Below, in pieces: positions 56,158 through 63,681 of a stretch of 64,000 nt of DNA. A program made the translations under genes and the position numbers. The notes under the pieces were generated by a model. That model saw nothing but the letters and a program-made list of their open reading frames with translations, made no database searches and had not been told where the DNA came from. This DNA comes from Methylophilaceae bacterium (GTDB taxonomy: Bacteria; Pseudomonadota; Gammaproteobacteria; Burkholderiales; Methylophilaceae). The DNA lies in contig JAOHSH010000004.1 in NCBI GenBank assembly GCA_028122555.1, positions 1 through 64,000 on the forward strand, written 5' to 3'. Numbering within the stretch: position 1 is the stretch's first letter; every line of letters begins with the position of its first letter.

Positions 56158-57147
56158 ATGAAAATTGCTATTATTGGTGCTGGTATTTCAGCAATAACCA
56201 TCGCACAAAATCTTAAAGGTATTGCTAACGTATCCCTCTTTGAAAAAAGCCAAGGCGTTGGAGGCAGAATGGCATTACGTCGCTCTGGACCATATGAATT
56301 TGATCATGGTGCTCAATTTTTTACTGCTAAAAGTAAGCATTTTAAAGATTTTATTGCGCCATTAATAAAAATAAATGTGATTCAACAATGGAATGGACGC
56401 TTTGCAGAATTTAAAGATAATAAAATTCTAAGAAGAATTAATTGGGACTCAGAATACCCTCACTATGTAGGTGTGCCTGGAATGAACTCAATACCTAAAT
56501 ATTTATCTAAAAATCTTAATATTAAATCAAATATCAAAGTTAATAAGATTATTAAGAATACTACTAACGGTTGGAACTTATTTGATGATAATTTAAATAA
56601 TTTAGGCGAATATGATTGGGTTATATCTACCGCTCCTGCAATACAATCTGCAGAAATCCTTCCCAAATGCTTTAAATACCAAAATGTCTTGAAAAATAAA
56701 AAAATGGTTGGTTGTTTTTCACTAATGCTTGGATTTACTAATGCTTTGCCATTATTATGGGATGCGGCACTTGTAAGTGAAGCCAATATAAGTTGGATAT
56801 CAATCAATAGCTCTAAACCAGGCAGAACAAAACCTTTTACTATGTTAGTTCATTCAACTAATGCTTGGGCAGAAGAGCACTTATCTGATGATTATCAAAA
56901 TGTTATTTCCTATTTAACTAAAGAAACTTCAAGAATTATCGGTCATGATACTAGCCAAGCTGATCATATCGCCCTTCATGCTTGGCGATATGCAAATATT
57001 AAAAAACAGACTAAATCTGACTTATTAATCGATTATGACAATAGGCTTGCTGCATGTGGTGATTGGTTAATTCATGGAAGAATTGAAAGTGCTTTTGAAG
57101 CAGGATTTATGGTAGCGAAAGAAATTGAGAAATTATATACTTCTTGA
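56158..57147 (+). CDS. FAD-dependent amine oxidase-like/renalase-like oxidoreductase
   Basis: 329 residues. N-terminal Rossmann motif KIAIIGAGISAITIAQNL with the following GGRMALRR and FDHGAQFFTAK blocks, which are typical of the bacterial renalase-like NAD(P)/FAD family. The C-terminus holds CGDWLIHGRIESAFEAGF, the second FAD-contact motif. The substrate is unknown. It is the first gene after tRNA-Ser; GNAT follows. Confidence 0.87.
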   Translation: MKIAIIGAGISAITIAQNLKGIANVSLFEKSQGVGGRMALRRSGPYEFDHGAQFFTAKSKHFKDFIAPLIKINVIQQWNGRFAEFKDNKILRRINWDSEYPHYVGVPGMNSIPKYLSKNLNIKSNIKVNKIIKNTTNGWNLFDDNLNNLGEYDWVISTAPAIQSAEILPKCFKYQNVLKNKKMVGCFSLMLGFTNALPLLWDAALVSEANISWISINSSKPGRTKPFTMLVHSTNAWAEEHLSDDYQNVISYLTKETSRIIGHDTSQADHIALHAWRYANIKKQTKSDLLIDYDNRLAACGDWLIHGRIESAFEAGFMVAKEIEKLYTS

Positions 57148-57198
57148 GTATTACTATAGTGAACATTCTGTAAAGTTAAATATAGCTACTATTAAAAA

Positions 57199-57627
57199 AT
57201 GCAAATAAAAGAAATTACATATGGTACAGCTGAGTATCAATCATTACTCAACTTTCGCTATTTATATTTAAGAAAACCGCTTGGTTTAAATTGGTCTCAT
57301 GACGATCTCTTAGATGAATCAAAACAAATACATTTAGGATTAATTAATAATAAAAAAATTATTGGGTGTTGTGTTTTAAAGATATTAAACTCTAATACCT
57401 TAAAAATTAGACAAATGGCAATTGATAAAAAATATCAAAAGATGGGATATGGAAAAAAATTAATCCAATATGCAGAAAATTATGCTGCAACAAAAAATTA
57501 TAAAAAAATTATAATTACTGCAAGAATGGGTGCCTTAGATTTCTATTTAAGATATGGATACCAAACCGAAGGTAAAAAATTTACTGATGTAACTTTGGAG
57601 TCAATAAAATTGATCAAGGATTTATAA
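57199..57627 (+). CDS. GNAT family N-acetyltransferase
   Basis: 142 residues with the GNAT core: IIGCCVLKILNSNTLKIRQMAIDKKYQKMGYGKKLIQYAE in pieces gives beta4 and the acetyl-CoA loop (QKMGYGKKL), and ARMGALDFYLRYGYQTEG forms the C-terminal strand-helix. The substrate cannot be told. Spacing from the previous gene is 51 bases. Confidence 0.88.
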   Translation: MQIKEITYGTAEYQSLLNFRYLYLRKPLGLNWSHDDLLDESKQIHLGLINNKKIIGCCVLKILNSNTLKIRQMAIDKKYQKMGYGKKLIQYAENYAATKNYKKIIITARMGALDFYLRYGYQTEGKKFTDVTLESIKLIKDL

Positions 57628-57695
57628 AAATATGTTTTTTGAATTTTTATTACCTCTTATCAAGCTCTTCTTAAAATGCTAAACAATTGTACGTG

Positions 57696-57754
57696 TATAA
57701 TTTAAAAAAATTCCTAGTAAAAATTACTTTAGGATTAGTACGAGGAGGAGGAAG
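57696..57754 (+). promoter_or_regulatory. TATAAT element and very strong ribosome binding site
   Basis: A perfect TATAAT (57696-57701) without a clear -35 is followed by GAGGAGGAGGAAG (57742-57754), which contains two GGAGG matches to the 16S rRNA tail. Nothing else in this AT-rich window has so strong a Shine-Dalgarno. It is placed 3 to 8 bases before an ATT codon (57758) that opens the TPR-methyltransferase gene. Confidence 0.7.
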
Positions 57755-57757
57755 CGA

Positions 57758-59470
57758 ATTAACTCAAAATCTTATACTTTAATACCATCTCAAACAGACG
57801 TAAATACTCTCTTAGAACACTACCAAAATGGGCGGTATGAAGATGCTAAGGCTTTAGCAATATTTATTACTCAAAAGTTTCCAGGGCATCAATTTGGTTG
57901 GAAAGTTCTTGGAGCAGTTCTCTATCAGACGGGAAGGTTATCGGAAGCATTAGTTGCTAATCAAAAAGCAGTTAAGATTGAATCTAAAGACAATGAAGCC
58001 CATAATAATTTAGGAAACACACTGAAAGATCTTGGAAGATTTGAACAAGCTGAAGCTAGCTATAGACTAGCCATCAAACTGAAGCCTGACTTTGCAGAAG
58101 CCCATAACAACCTAGGGGTCATAATGGAAATTCTTGGCAAGTTAGAGCTAGCTGAAGCAAGCTATAAAAGAGCGATTGCTCTGAAACCTAACTTTGCTGA
58201 GGCCCATAATAATTTGGGTAATACATTAAATAATCTTGGTAACTTACAAGAAGCTGAAGCAAGTTTCAAATATGCAATAAAATTAGAGCCTAACTATGCA
58301 GAAGCCTATAACAATTTAGGTAATACGTTGAAAGATCTTGGTAAGTTACAAGAAGCTGAAGCAAGTTTCAAATATGCAATAAAATTAGAGCCTAACAATG
58401 CAGAACCTCACAGTAACTTAGGGATTGTATTAGAAAAACATGGTAAATTTGAAGAAGCCGAAACAAGTAATAGAAAAGCAATTGAACTTAATCCTAACTC
58501 TGCTAAAGCCCATAATAACTTAGGGGTTGTGTTAGAAAAATTTGGTAGAATTGAACAAGCTGAGGCAAGTTACAAACAAGCAATAGAATTAGAACCTAAC
58601 TATGCAGAAGCCTATAACAATTTAGGTAATACGTTGAAAGATCTTGGTAAGTTACAAGAAGCTGAAGCAAATTATAAGCAGGCAATAAAATTAAAACCTG
58701 ACTATGCTGAGTCGCATAGCAACTTAGCAAATACTTTAAAAAAACTTGGTAAGTTACAAGAAGCTGAAGCAAATTATAAGCAGGCAATAAAATTAAAACC
58801 TGACTTTGATATAGCAAAACATCATCTAGCTGCTTTAACTGGAGAAACAACTAATTCTGCTCCTAGAGCATACGTAGAAGATTTATTTGATAACTATGCA
58901 TCTAAATTTGATAACTCACTAGTTGGTAATTTAAAATACAAGGTCCCAAAAGTTATCTCTGAGCTAATCTTGAAAAAAAATTCTGGTAGTTTATTAGGCT
59001 CAGTTTTAGATTTAGGTTGCGGGACTGGCCTGATTGGATTAGAAATTAAACAATTTTGTTCTAGTCTTGAGGGTCTAGATTTATCTAATTTAATGGTTCA
59101 GGAAGCAAGAAAAAAAAATGTTTATGACAAGTTAACTCATCGAGATATCGTAGATTATTTATCAACAGAAAATTTAAACTTTGATTATTTCATTGCTACA
59201 GACGTCTTCATTTATATTGGAGATTTATCTGATATATTTCAATTAGTAAAGTCTAGAAACAAATCAGGAGGGAAGTTAGTTTTTTCTACAGAACATACAA
59301 ATACAGATGGATTTGTTCTTGAAAAAACTGGTCGATATTCTCATTCAAAAAAATATATCGAAAATATGTGTGAAAAATTTAACTATAAATTATCACATTT
59401 CGAGAGTGTTAATCTTCGCAAAGAAAAAAATCAATTTATCATTGGCGGTCTATACATATTAGAATTCTAA
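57758..59470 (+). CDS. TPR-repeat protein with C-terminal SAM methyltransferase, ATT start
   Basis: 570 residues if started at ATT 57758. N-terminus (I/M)NSKSYTLIPSQ matches the usual start MN-x-KS...LIPSQ of a large marine TPR family. Nine TPR units of 34 residues follow (about 38-345; consensus AEAHNNLGNTLKDLGKLQEAEASYKQAI in pieces), then a class I methyltransferase (about 365-570; LDLGCGTGLIG, DVFIYIGD). The first ATG is only at 58124, which would cut off three repeats. Product probably modifies a protein or glycan; TPRs bind the partner. It precedes phyH by 106 bases. Confidence 0.88.
   Translation: MNSKSYTLIPSQTDVNTLLEHYQNGRYEDAKALAIFITQKFPGHQFGWKVLGAVLYQTGRLSEALVANQKAVKIESKDNEAHNNLGNTLKDLGRFEQAEASYRLAIKLKPDFAEAHNNLGVIMEILGKLELAEASYKRAIALKPNFAEAHNNLGNTLNNLGNLQEAEASFKYAIKLEPNYAEAYNNLGNTLKDLGKLQEAEASFKYAIKLEPNNAEPHSNLGIVLEKHGKFEEAETSNRKAIELNPNSAKAHNNLGVVLEKFGRIEQAEASYKQAIELEPNYAEAYNNLGNTLKDLGKLQEAEANYKQAIKLKPDYAESHSNLANTLKKLGKLQEAEANYKQAIKLKPDFDIAKHHLAALTGETTNSAPRAYVEDLFDNYASKFDNSLVGNLKYKVPKVISELILKKNSGSLLGSVLDLGCGTGLIGLEIKQFCSSLEGLDLSNLMVQEARKKNVYDKLTHRDIVDYLSTENLNFDYFIATDVFIYIGDLSDIFQLVKSRNKSGGKLVFSTEHTNTDGFVLEKTGRYSHSKKYIENMCEKFNYKLSHFESVNLRKEKNQFIIGGLYILEF
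58244..58805 (+). repeat. Near-identical 102-bp TPR repeats at DNA level
   Basis: Units of 102 bp show exact blocks: 76 bp shared by 58289-58364 and 58595-58670 (306 bp apart, three units), 61 bp shared by 58643-58703 and 58745-58805, and 51 bp shared by 58244-58294 and 58346-58396 (each 102 bp apart). Synonymous positions are identical, so the copies are recent duplications or kept alike by recombination. Confidence 0.93.
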
Positions 59471-59576
59471 TTATTCTGTTAAACATTCAATATTCATTTT
59501 GTTATTTAATCTTCTAGGGTAAAATTAAAATTTATATATAGTATTAAAGAATATATAAAGGTAAAAGGTTAGCAAA

Positions 59577-60440
59577 TTGGAATATTTAAATTTTTTAAAC
59601 ATAATAAAAGAAGAGTTTCCACTTTTGTATCTTAAAACAAATAAAAATCTTACCAGCAAGAATACGCCGGTCCGAGAAAATTCCTTAATACGTAAAAAAA
59701 AATTTACTACAGACGGATACTTCCACGAACAATCTGCCTTAATTCAATACCAACCTGAAATTAAATCTCTAGCTAATCTAGTAGAAAGATTAAATGCATT
59801 GGGAATTCCTCCAGTATTTATATTTTATACTGATTTTTCTTGGATCGTTTTCCAATCCATGAATGATATATTGGCTGAATCGCTTGGTAATTTTATGTTT
59901 TTACCTGAATTTTGGGCTTGGCACGTAGATCCAAAAGAAAATCAAGCTGGCTGGGCGCCTCATAGAGATAAAGCTGGGCGAAAGGGACTATTTGATGATA
60001 ACTCCCCTAAGTCTTTAACCTGTTGGGTTCCATTAACTGAAGCTAATCCACTTAATGGTTGTATATATGTAGTGCCTAAACAACATGACCTCAAATATGG
60101 GGTTGAAAATGTGGAAGGAGCTGAAATTGATTTACCTTCAATTCGAGCGCTTCCTGCAAAACCAGGTGACGTGATTATTTGGGATGCAACTGTTTTTCAT
60201 TGGGGAGCTCAAAGTAGTGAGTTTGCTGAAAAACCTAGGTTAAGTATGGCCTTAGAAGTTCAGAGCAACAAAGCACCACCTATTAATCCTCCTTTGATAG
60301 CCCCAAATGAATTAATCGAAGACAGTGTAAGGCTTAAACTTATTGGTAAACAAATGTTGCAGTATAAGCATTGGCATAAATTAACTGATGAGCAAGAGCA
60401 GAGTGCTTTACATCTTATAAATTACGGAACACTTAGATAG
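59577..60440 (+). CDS. Phytanoyl-CoA dioxygenase (PhyH) family protein
   Basis: Fe(II)/2-oxoglutarate-dependent dioxygenase of 287 residues. The iron ligands are visible: His129 and Asp131 in APHRDKAGR, and distal His208 in DATVFHWGAQSS, with Arg221 (KPRLSMALEVQS) for 2-oxoglutarate. Family motifs include LTCWVPLTEANPLNGCIYVVP and KPGDVIIWDATVF. It starts with TTG. It hydroxylates an unknown substrate; neighbours suggest a secondary modification of a glycan, lipid or peptide. Confidence 0.87.
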   Translation: MEYLNFLNIIKEEFPLLYLKTNKNLTSKNTPVRENSLIRKKKFTTDGYFHEQSALIQYQPEIKSLANLVERLNALGIPPVFIFYTDFSWIVFQSMNDILAESLGNFMFLPEFWAWHVDPKENQAGWAPHRDKAGRKGLFDDNSPKSLTCWVPLTEANPLNGCIYVVPKQHDLKYGVENVEGAEIDLPSIRALPAKPGDVIIWDATVFHWGAQSSEFAEKPRLSMALEVQSNKAPPINPPLIAPNELIEDSVRLKLIGKQMLQYKHWHKLTDEQEQSALHLINYGTLR

Positions 60441-60551
60441 TGAAAGTAGATTTTTTTACCTATGATCTATTAGAATTTATTTGAGCTATTCATTATTTAG
60501 AATAAATAATAAACAACCCCTGCTACTTCACCATTAATTTATAGCATAAGC

Positions 60552-60749
60552 TTAGACTTTAGGTTTTCTTTTTTGAATCTCAGCTAAAATTAATTTACAT
60601 TCTTCTGTAGTTAATGAACAGCCATTTACTCCATCTTCAAAGTTATATCCGCCAAGCATTATTTCAATAAATTTTGTAACCTCCTCAATTTCAAGGTCAA
60701 GCAGTGTTGCGATCTGAATTAACATCTCAGTATGTTCTTCTGTATACAT
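60552..60749 (-). CDS. Small acidic hypothetical protein
   Basis: 65 residues from the ATG at 60749, which has GAGG 6 bases upstream on its own strand; an in-frame ATG at 60797 lacks such a site. The sequence is helical and acidic (EEHTEMLIQIATLLDLEIEE, then TTEECKLILAEIQKRKP). I recognise no family. It stands alone on the minus strand within a plus-strand accessory region, so it could be a regulator, antitoxin-like protein or orphan. Coding is supported only by the ribosome site and length. Confidence 0.55.
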   Translation of the reverse strand: MYTEEHTEMLIQIATLLDLEIEEVTKFIEIMLGGYNFEDGVNGCSLTTEECKLILAEIQKRKPKV

Positions 60750-60966
60750 TTCAACCTCACTCAGTAAATTATTAAAAGTAAATAATATCATATACATCTA
60801 TTTACTTGACCAAGGTAAATATATTTTTTTATAAATTTTAATAGTCTATAGTTAATTATTTCTCTATCACTATTAGATTTTATTAAGAAGTAATATTAGA
60901 TAATTTGTTATAATAATCACCATTAGATATAACATTAATAAGTGCAAACTAAGGTAAAGTATGTAA
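60750..60966. other. Divergent intergenic region before the transketolase genes
   Basis: 217 AT-rich bases. TTGACC with TATAAA 18 bases later lies near 60807-60837 on the plus strand, and a TATAAT occurs near 60909-60914; either could drive the transketolase genes. ATTTAC and GTAAAT flank the TTGACC as a small inverted repeat. ATGTAA (60961-60966), a start codon followed directly by a stop, abuts the tkt ATG at 60967. Confidence 0.4.
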
Positions 60967-61758
60967 ATGGGAAATATAATAAAAATCTCAGCCCATAAGA
61001 AAATAAATTACTTAAAAAAAGAAATTGCAAAAGTTTCTTACAGCAGCCAAGAAGGTCATGTTCCAAGTGCATACTCAATAATGGATTTATTATGGGTTTT
61101 ATTTAAAGAAACCCTCAAGATAAATACAAAAAACCAAAAAACTTCAGACAAATTTATTTTAAGTAAGGGGCATGGATCCTTAGCTTTATACGCAATGTTA
61201 TTAGAAAATAAAAATATTACTTTAAAAGAATTTCGCTCATTCTCGCAATATAAAAGTAAATTAGGTGGGCATCCAGACTCAAATAAACTACCAAATATCA
61301 TAGCTTCAACTGGTTCACTTGGGCATGGTTTATCAATTTCTGTTGGTATGGCAATGTCTTCAAAAATACTTAATATAAAAAATAAAATATATTGTTTGAT
61401 TGGTGATGGTGAATGTAACGAAGGTACAATTTGGGAATCAGCTTTACTTGCAACAGAGCATAAATTAGACAATCTATGCTGCATCTTAGATATGAATCAC
61501 TCTGGAGATCGGGCAATAAAATTATTAAATCTAAAGGAAAAATTTCTCTCATTTGGATGGGTAGTAAAAACTATTAATGGGCATAGCCATAAAGAAATTA
61601 AAAGTTCCTACAAGGTTTTTAAGAAAAATAAACCAACTATTATTATTGCTGAGACTATAAAAGGTTATGGAGTAAAGATGATGGAAAATTCTCATGCATG
61701 GCACAGAAGAAGTCCAAATAAAGAAGAATTGGATTTGATCATAGAGGAATTAAATTAG
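60967..61758 (+). CDS. Transketolase, N-terminal (TPP-binding) subunit
   Basis: 263 residues corresponding to the pyrophosphate domain of transketolase: SKGHGSLALYAMLLE, GGHPDSNKLPNIIASTGSLGHGLSISVGMA in pieces, and TPP/Mg motif GDGECNEGTIWESALLA with a later LDMN. It forms a split enzyme with the next gene (2-base gap). Split transketolases are common in surface-sugar clusters, where a 2-carbon unit may be moved to a nucleotide sugar. A central-metabolism role is less likely in this context. Confidence 0.9.
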   Translation: MGNIIKISAHKKINYLKKEIAKVSYSSQEGHVPSAYSIMDLLWVLFKETLKINTKNQKTSDKFILSKGHGSLALYAMLLENKNITLKEFRSFSQYKSKLGGHPDSNKLPNIIASTGSLGHGLSISVGMAMSSKILNIKNKIYCLIGDGECNEGTIWESALLATEHKLDNLCCILDMNHSGDRAIKLLNLKEKFLSFGWVVKTINGHSHKEIKSSYKVFKKNKPTIIIAETIKGYGVKMMENSHAWHRRSPNKEELDLIIEELN

Positions 61759-61760
61759 AA

Positions 61761-62645
61761 ATGCGTAAGCAATTTGTCAGCACATTTGAATCCCTAATAA
61801 AGAAAGATAGTAAATTATCGTTACTTTTATGTGATATTGGTGTATTTGGCTTTAGAAATTCAATTGCTAAATATCCAAATAGAGTCATAAATATTGGAAT
61901 ATTAGAACAATCAACTATTGGTATCGCATGTGGGATGTCTCGTTCAGGTTTAATTCCAGTAGTTCATACAATTGCTCCATTTTTAGTTGAACGTGCCTTT
62001 GAGCAGATTAAAATTGATTTTGGTTATCACAATATTGGATGTAATTTGGTAAGTGTAGGTGCATCATATGATTATGCTTCACTTGGATGTACCCATCATT
62101 GTCCTGCAGATGTTGCATTACTTAAAAATATTCCGGGGATAGAGATACTAACTCCAGGCCATCCATTAGAATTTGATTCTCTTTTTAGACAAATCTATAA
62201 AAATGGTAACCCATCATATTTTAGACTTAGTGAAAAATCTAATATAAAAAGTAATAAAGTTAAGTTTGGCAAAGCAAATTTAATAAAAAAAGGAGAAAAA
62301 GCGACAATTATTGCTATTGGACCTGTTTTAGACGTAACTCTCCAAGCAGCTGAATATGAGGATGTTGATATATTATATTACTCAACAATTATTCCATTCG
62401 ATAGTAAAGCTTTACAAAAGAGTATGGAGAAAAAAACAAAAATTATGGTTATTGAGCCCTTTTATAGTGGAACAATATCAGATCTTATTATAGAAAGTCT
62501 TAATCAAAAATCTATTATGATAAAAAGTATTGGGGTTCCAAAAGAATTTTTAAGAAACTATGGTTTAGCAGAACAACATGATAATGCCATTGGTTTTACA
62601 TCAAAGAATATTTCAAAAGAGTTAAAAAAATTAATAGATGCCTAA
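61761..62645 (+). CDS. Transketolase, C-terminal (pyrimidine-binding) subunit
   Basis: 294 residues corresponding to the pyrimidine and C-terminal domains. The catalytic Glu that activates TPP is in NIGILEQSTIGIACGMS. GCTHHCPADVALLKNIPGIEILTPGHPLE in parts is the typical body, and the C-terminal domain ends LRNYGLAEQHDNAIG. It is coupled to the N subunit and overlaps the epimerase gene by 8 bases, so the three genes form one unit. Confidence 0.9.
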   Translation: MRKQFVSTFESLIKKDSKLSLLLCDIGVFGFRNSIAKYPNRVINIGILEQSTIGIACGMSRSGLIPVVHTIAPFLVERAFEQIKIDFGYHNIGCNLVSVGASYDYASLGCTHHCPADVALLKNIPGIEILTPGHPLEFDSLFRQIYKNGNPSYFRLSEKSNIKSNKVKFGKANLIKKGEKATIIAIGPVLDVTLQAAEYEDVDILYYSTIIPFDSKALQKSMEKKTKIMVIEPFYSGTISDLIIESLNQKSIMIKSIGVPKEFLRNYGLAEQHDNAIGFTSKNISKELKKLIDA

Positions 62646-63681
62646 TAAATATAGAACATTAATAAATAAAGATGCAAATTACCTAGCAGAAAAATTAGAT
62701 TTCAATAATTTTTTTGATGGATTTTCAATACTAATAACTGGTGCATCAGGTCTTGTGGGTATAAATTTTTTATCATATTTTGCCCAACTTCAAACTCTAG
62801 GAATCAAATTAAAGATTACAGGAGTAATCAATTTAGATTCAACCTCTCTAATAGAGGACTTTGCGTCTGTGGATGGTATAAATATTTTAAAAGGGGACTT
62901 AACTGATACAAAATTTGTTAATACAATCAATAAACATGACTTAATAATTCATGCAGCTGGATTTGGTCAACCAGGTAAATTTTTAGCAAATAAAATTCCT
63001 ACAATCCAGTTAAACACAACATGTACTCTTAGCCTATTTAATCTTTTAAATAAAGATGGTAGATTTTTATATATAAGTACAAGTGAAATTTATAGTGGAA
63101 ATCAAAACTTACCTCATAAGGAAGAATATATAGGTACAACAGATCCATATCATCCAAGAGCATCTTATATCGAAGCAAAAAGAGCTGGGGAGACAATATG
63201 CAATGTTTATAGAGAGTTAGGTATAAATGCAGCCTCTGCAAGATTATCACTAGCTTACGGACCAGGAACAAAACTTGATGACCAGAGAGTAATAAATCAA
63301 TTTATTCAGAAAGCAATTAAAACAAAAAAAATTTCGTTGCAAGATATGGGTGAGGCATTGAGGACTTATTGTTATATCTCAGATGCAATAGAAATTATGT
63401 TAAATATAATTTATAAGGGTGAAAAATCAGTCTATAACGTTGCTGGAGATTCAAGGACTAATATTGCTGATCTTGCAAAAAAAATAGGGAGAATATTACA
63501 AGTACCAGTTGAATTTCCATCAAAGCCTATTAGAAAAGATGACGCACCGGAAGATGTATCTTCAAGCCTAAAATTAATTAAAGAAGAATTTAATAAAAAT
63601 ATATTTATCCCTTTAGATGTGGGACTGAAAAATACAATTGAATGGCAAAAAATAATATATGAAGAAAATGATAAAAAATAA
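62638..63681 (+). CDS. NAD-dependent nucleotide-sugar epimerase/dehydratase
   Basis: SDR-extended enzyme, 347 residues. Cofactor motif ILITGASGLVGINF (about residue 31), catalytic YIEAKRAGE (Tyr-x3-Lys) preceded by SEIYSG, and SLAYGPGTKLDD. Related to UDP-glucuronate decarboxylase and dTDP-glucose dehydratases, but the exact sugar cannot be named. It is coupled to the split transketolase and overlaps the next gene by 14 bases. Likely makes a modified sugar for LPS O-antigen or a surface glycan. Confidence 0.9.
   Translation: MPNKYRTLINKDANYLAEKLDFNNFFDGFSILITGASGLVGINFLSYFAQLQTLGIKLKITGVINLDSTSLIEDFASVDGINILKGDLTDTKFVNTINKHDLIIHAAGFGQPGKFLANKIPTIQLNTTCTLSLFNLLNKDGRFLYISTSEIYSGNQNLPHKEEYIGTTDPYHPRASYIEAKRAGETICNVYRELGINAASARLSLAYGPGTKLDDQRVINQFIQKAIKTKKISLQDMGEALRTYCYISDAIEIMLNIIYKGEKSVYNVAGDSRTNIADLAKKIGRILQVPVEFPSKPIRKDDAPEDVSSSLKLIKEEFNKNIFIPLDVGLKNTIEWQKIIYEENDKK

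Noticed and set aside
58596-58850. Minus-strand frame inside the TPR gene with internal repeats
   Set aside because: Its repeats only mirror the 102-bp TPR repeats on the plus strand.
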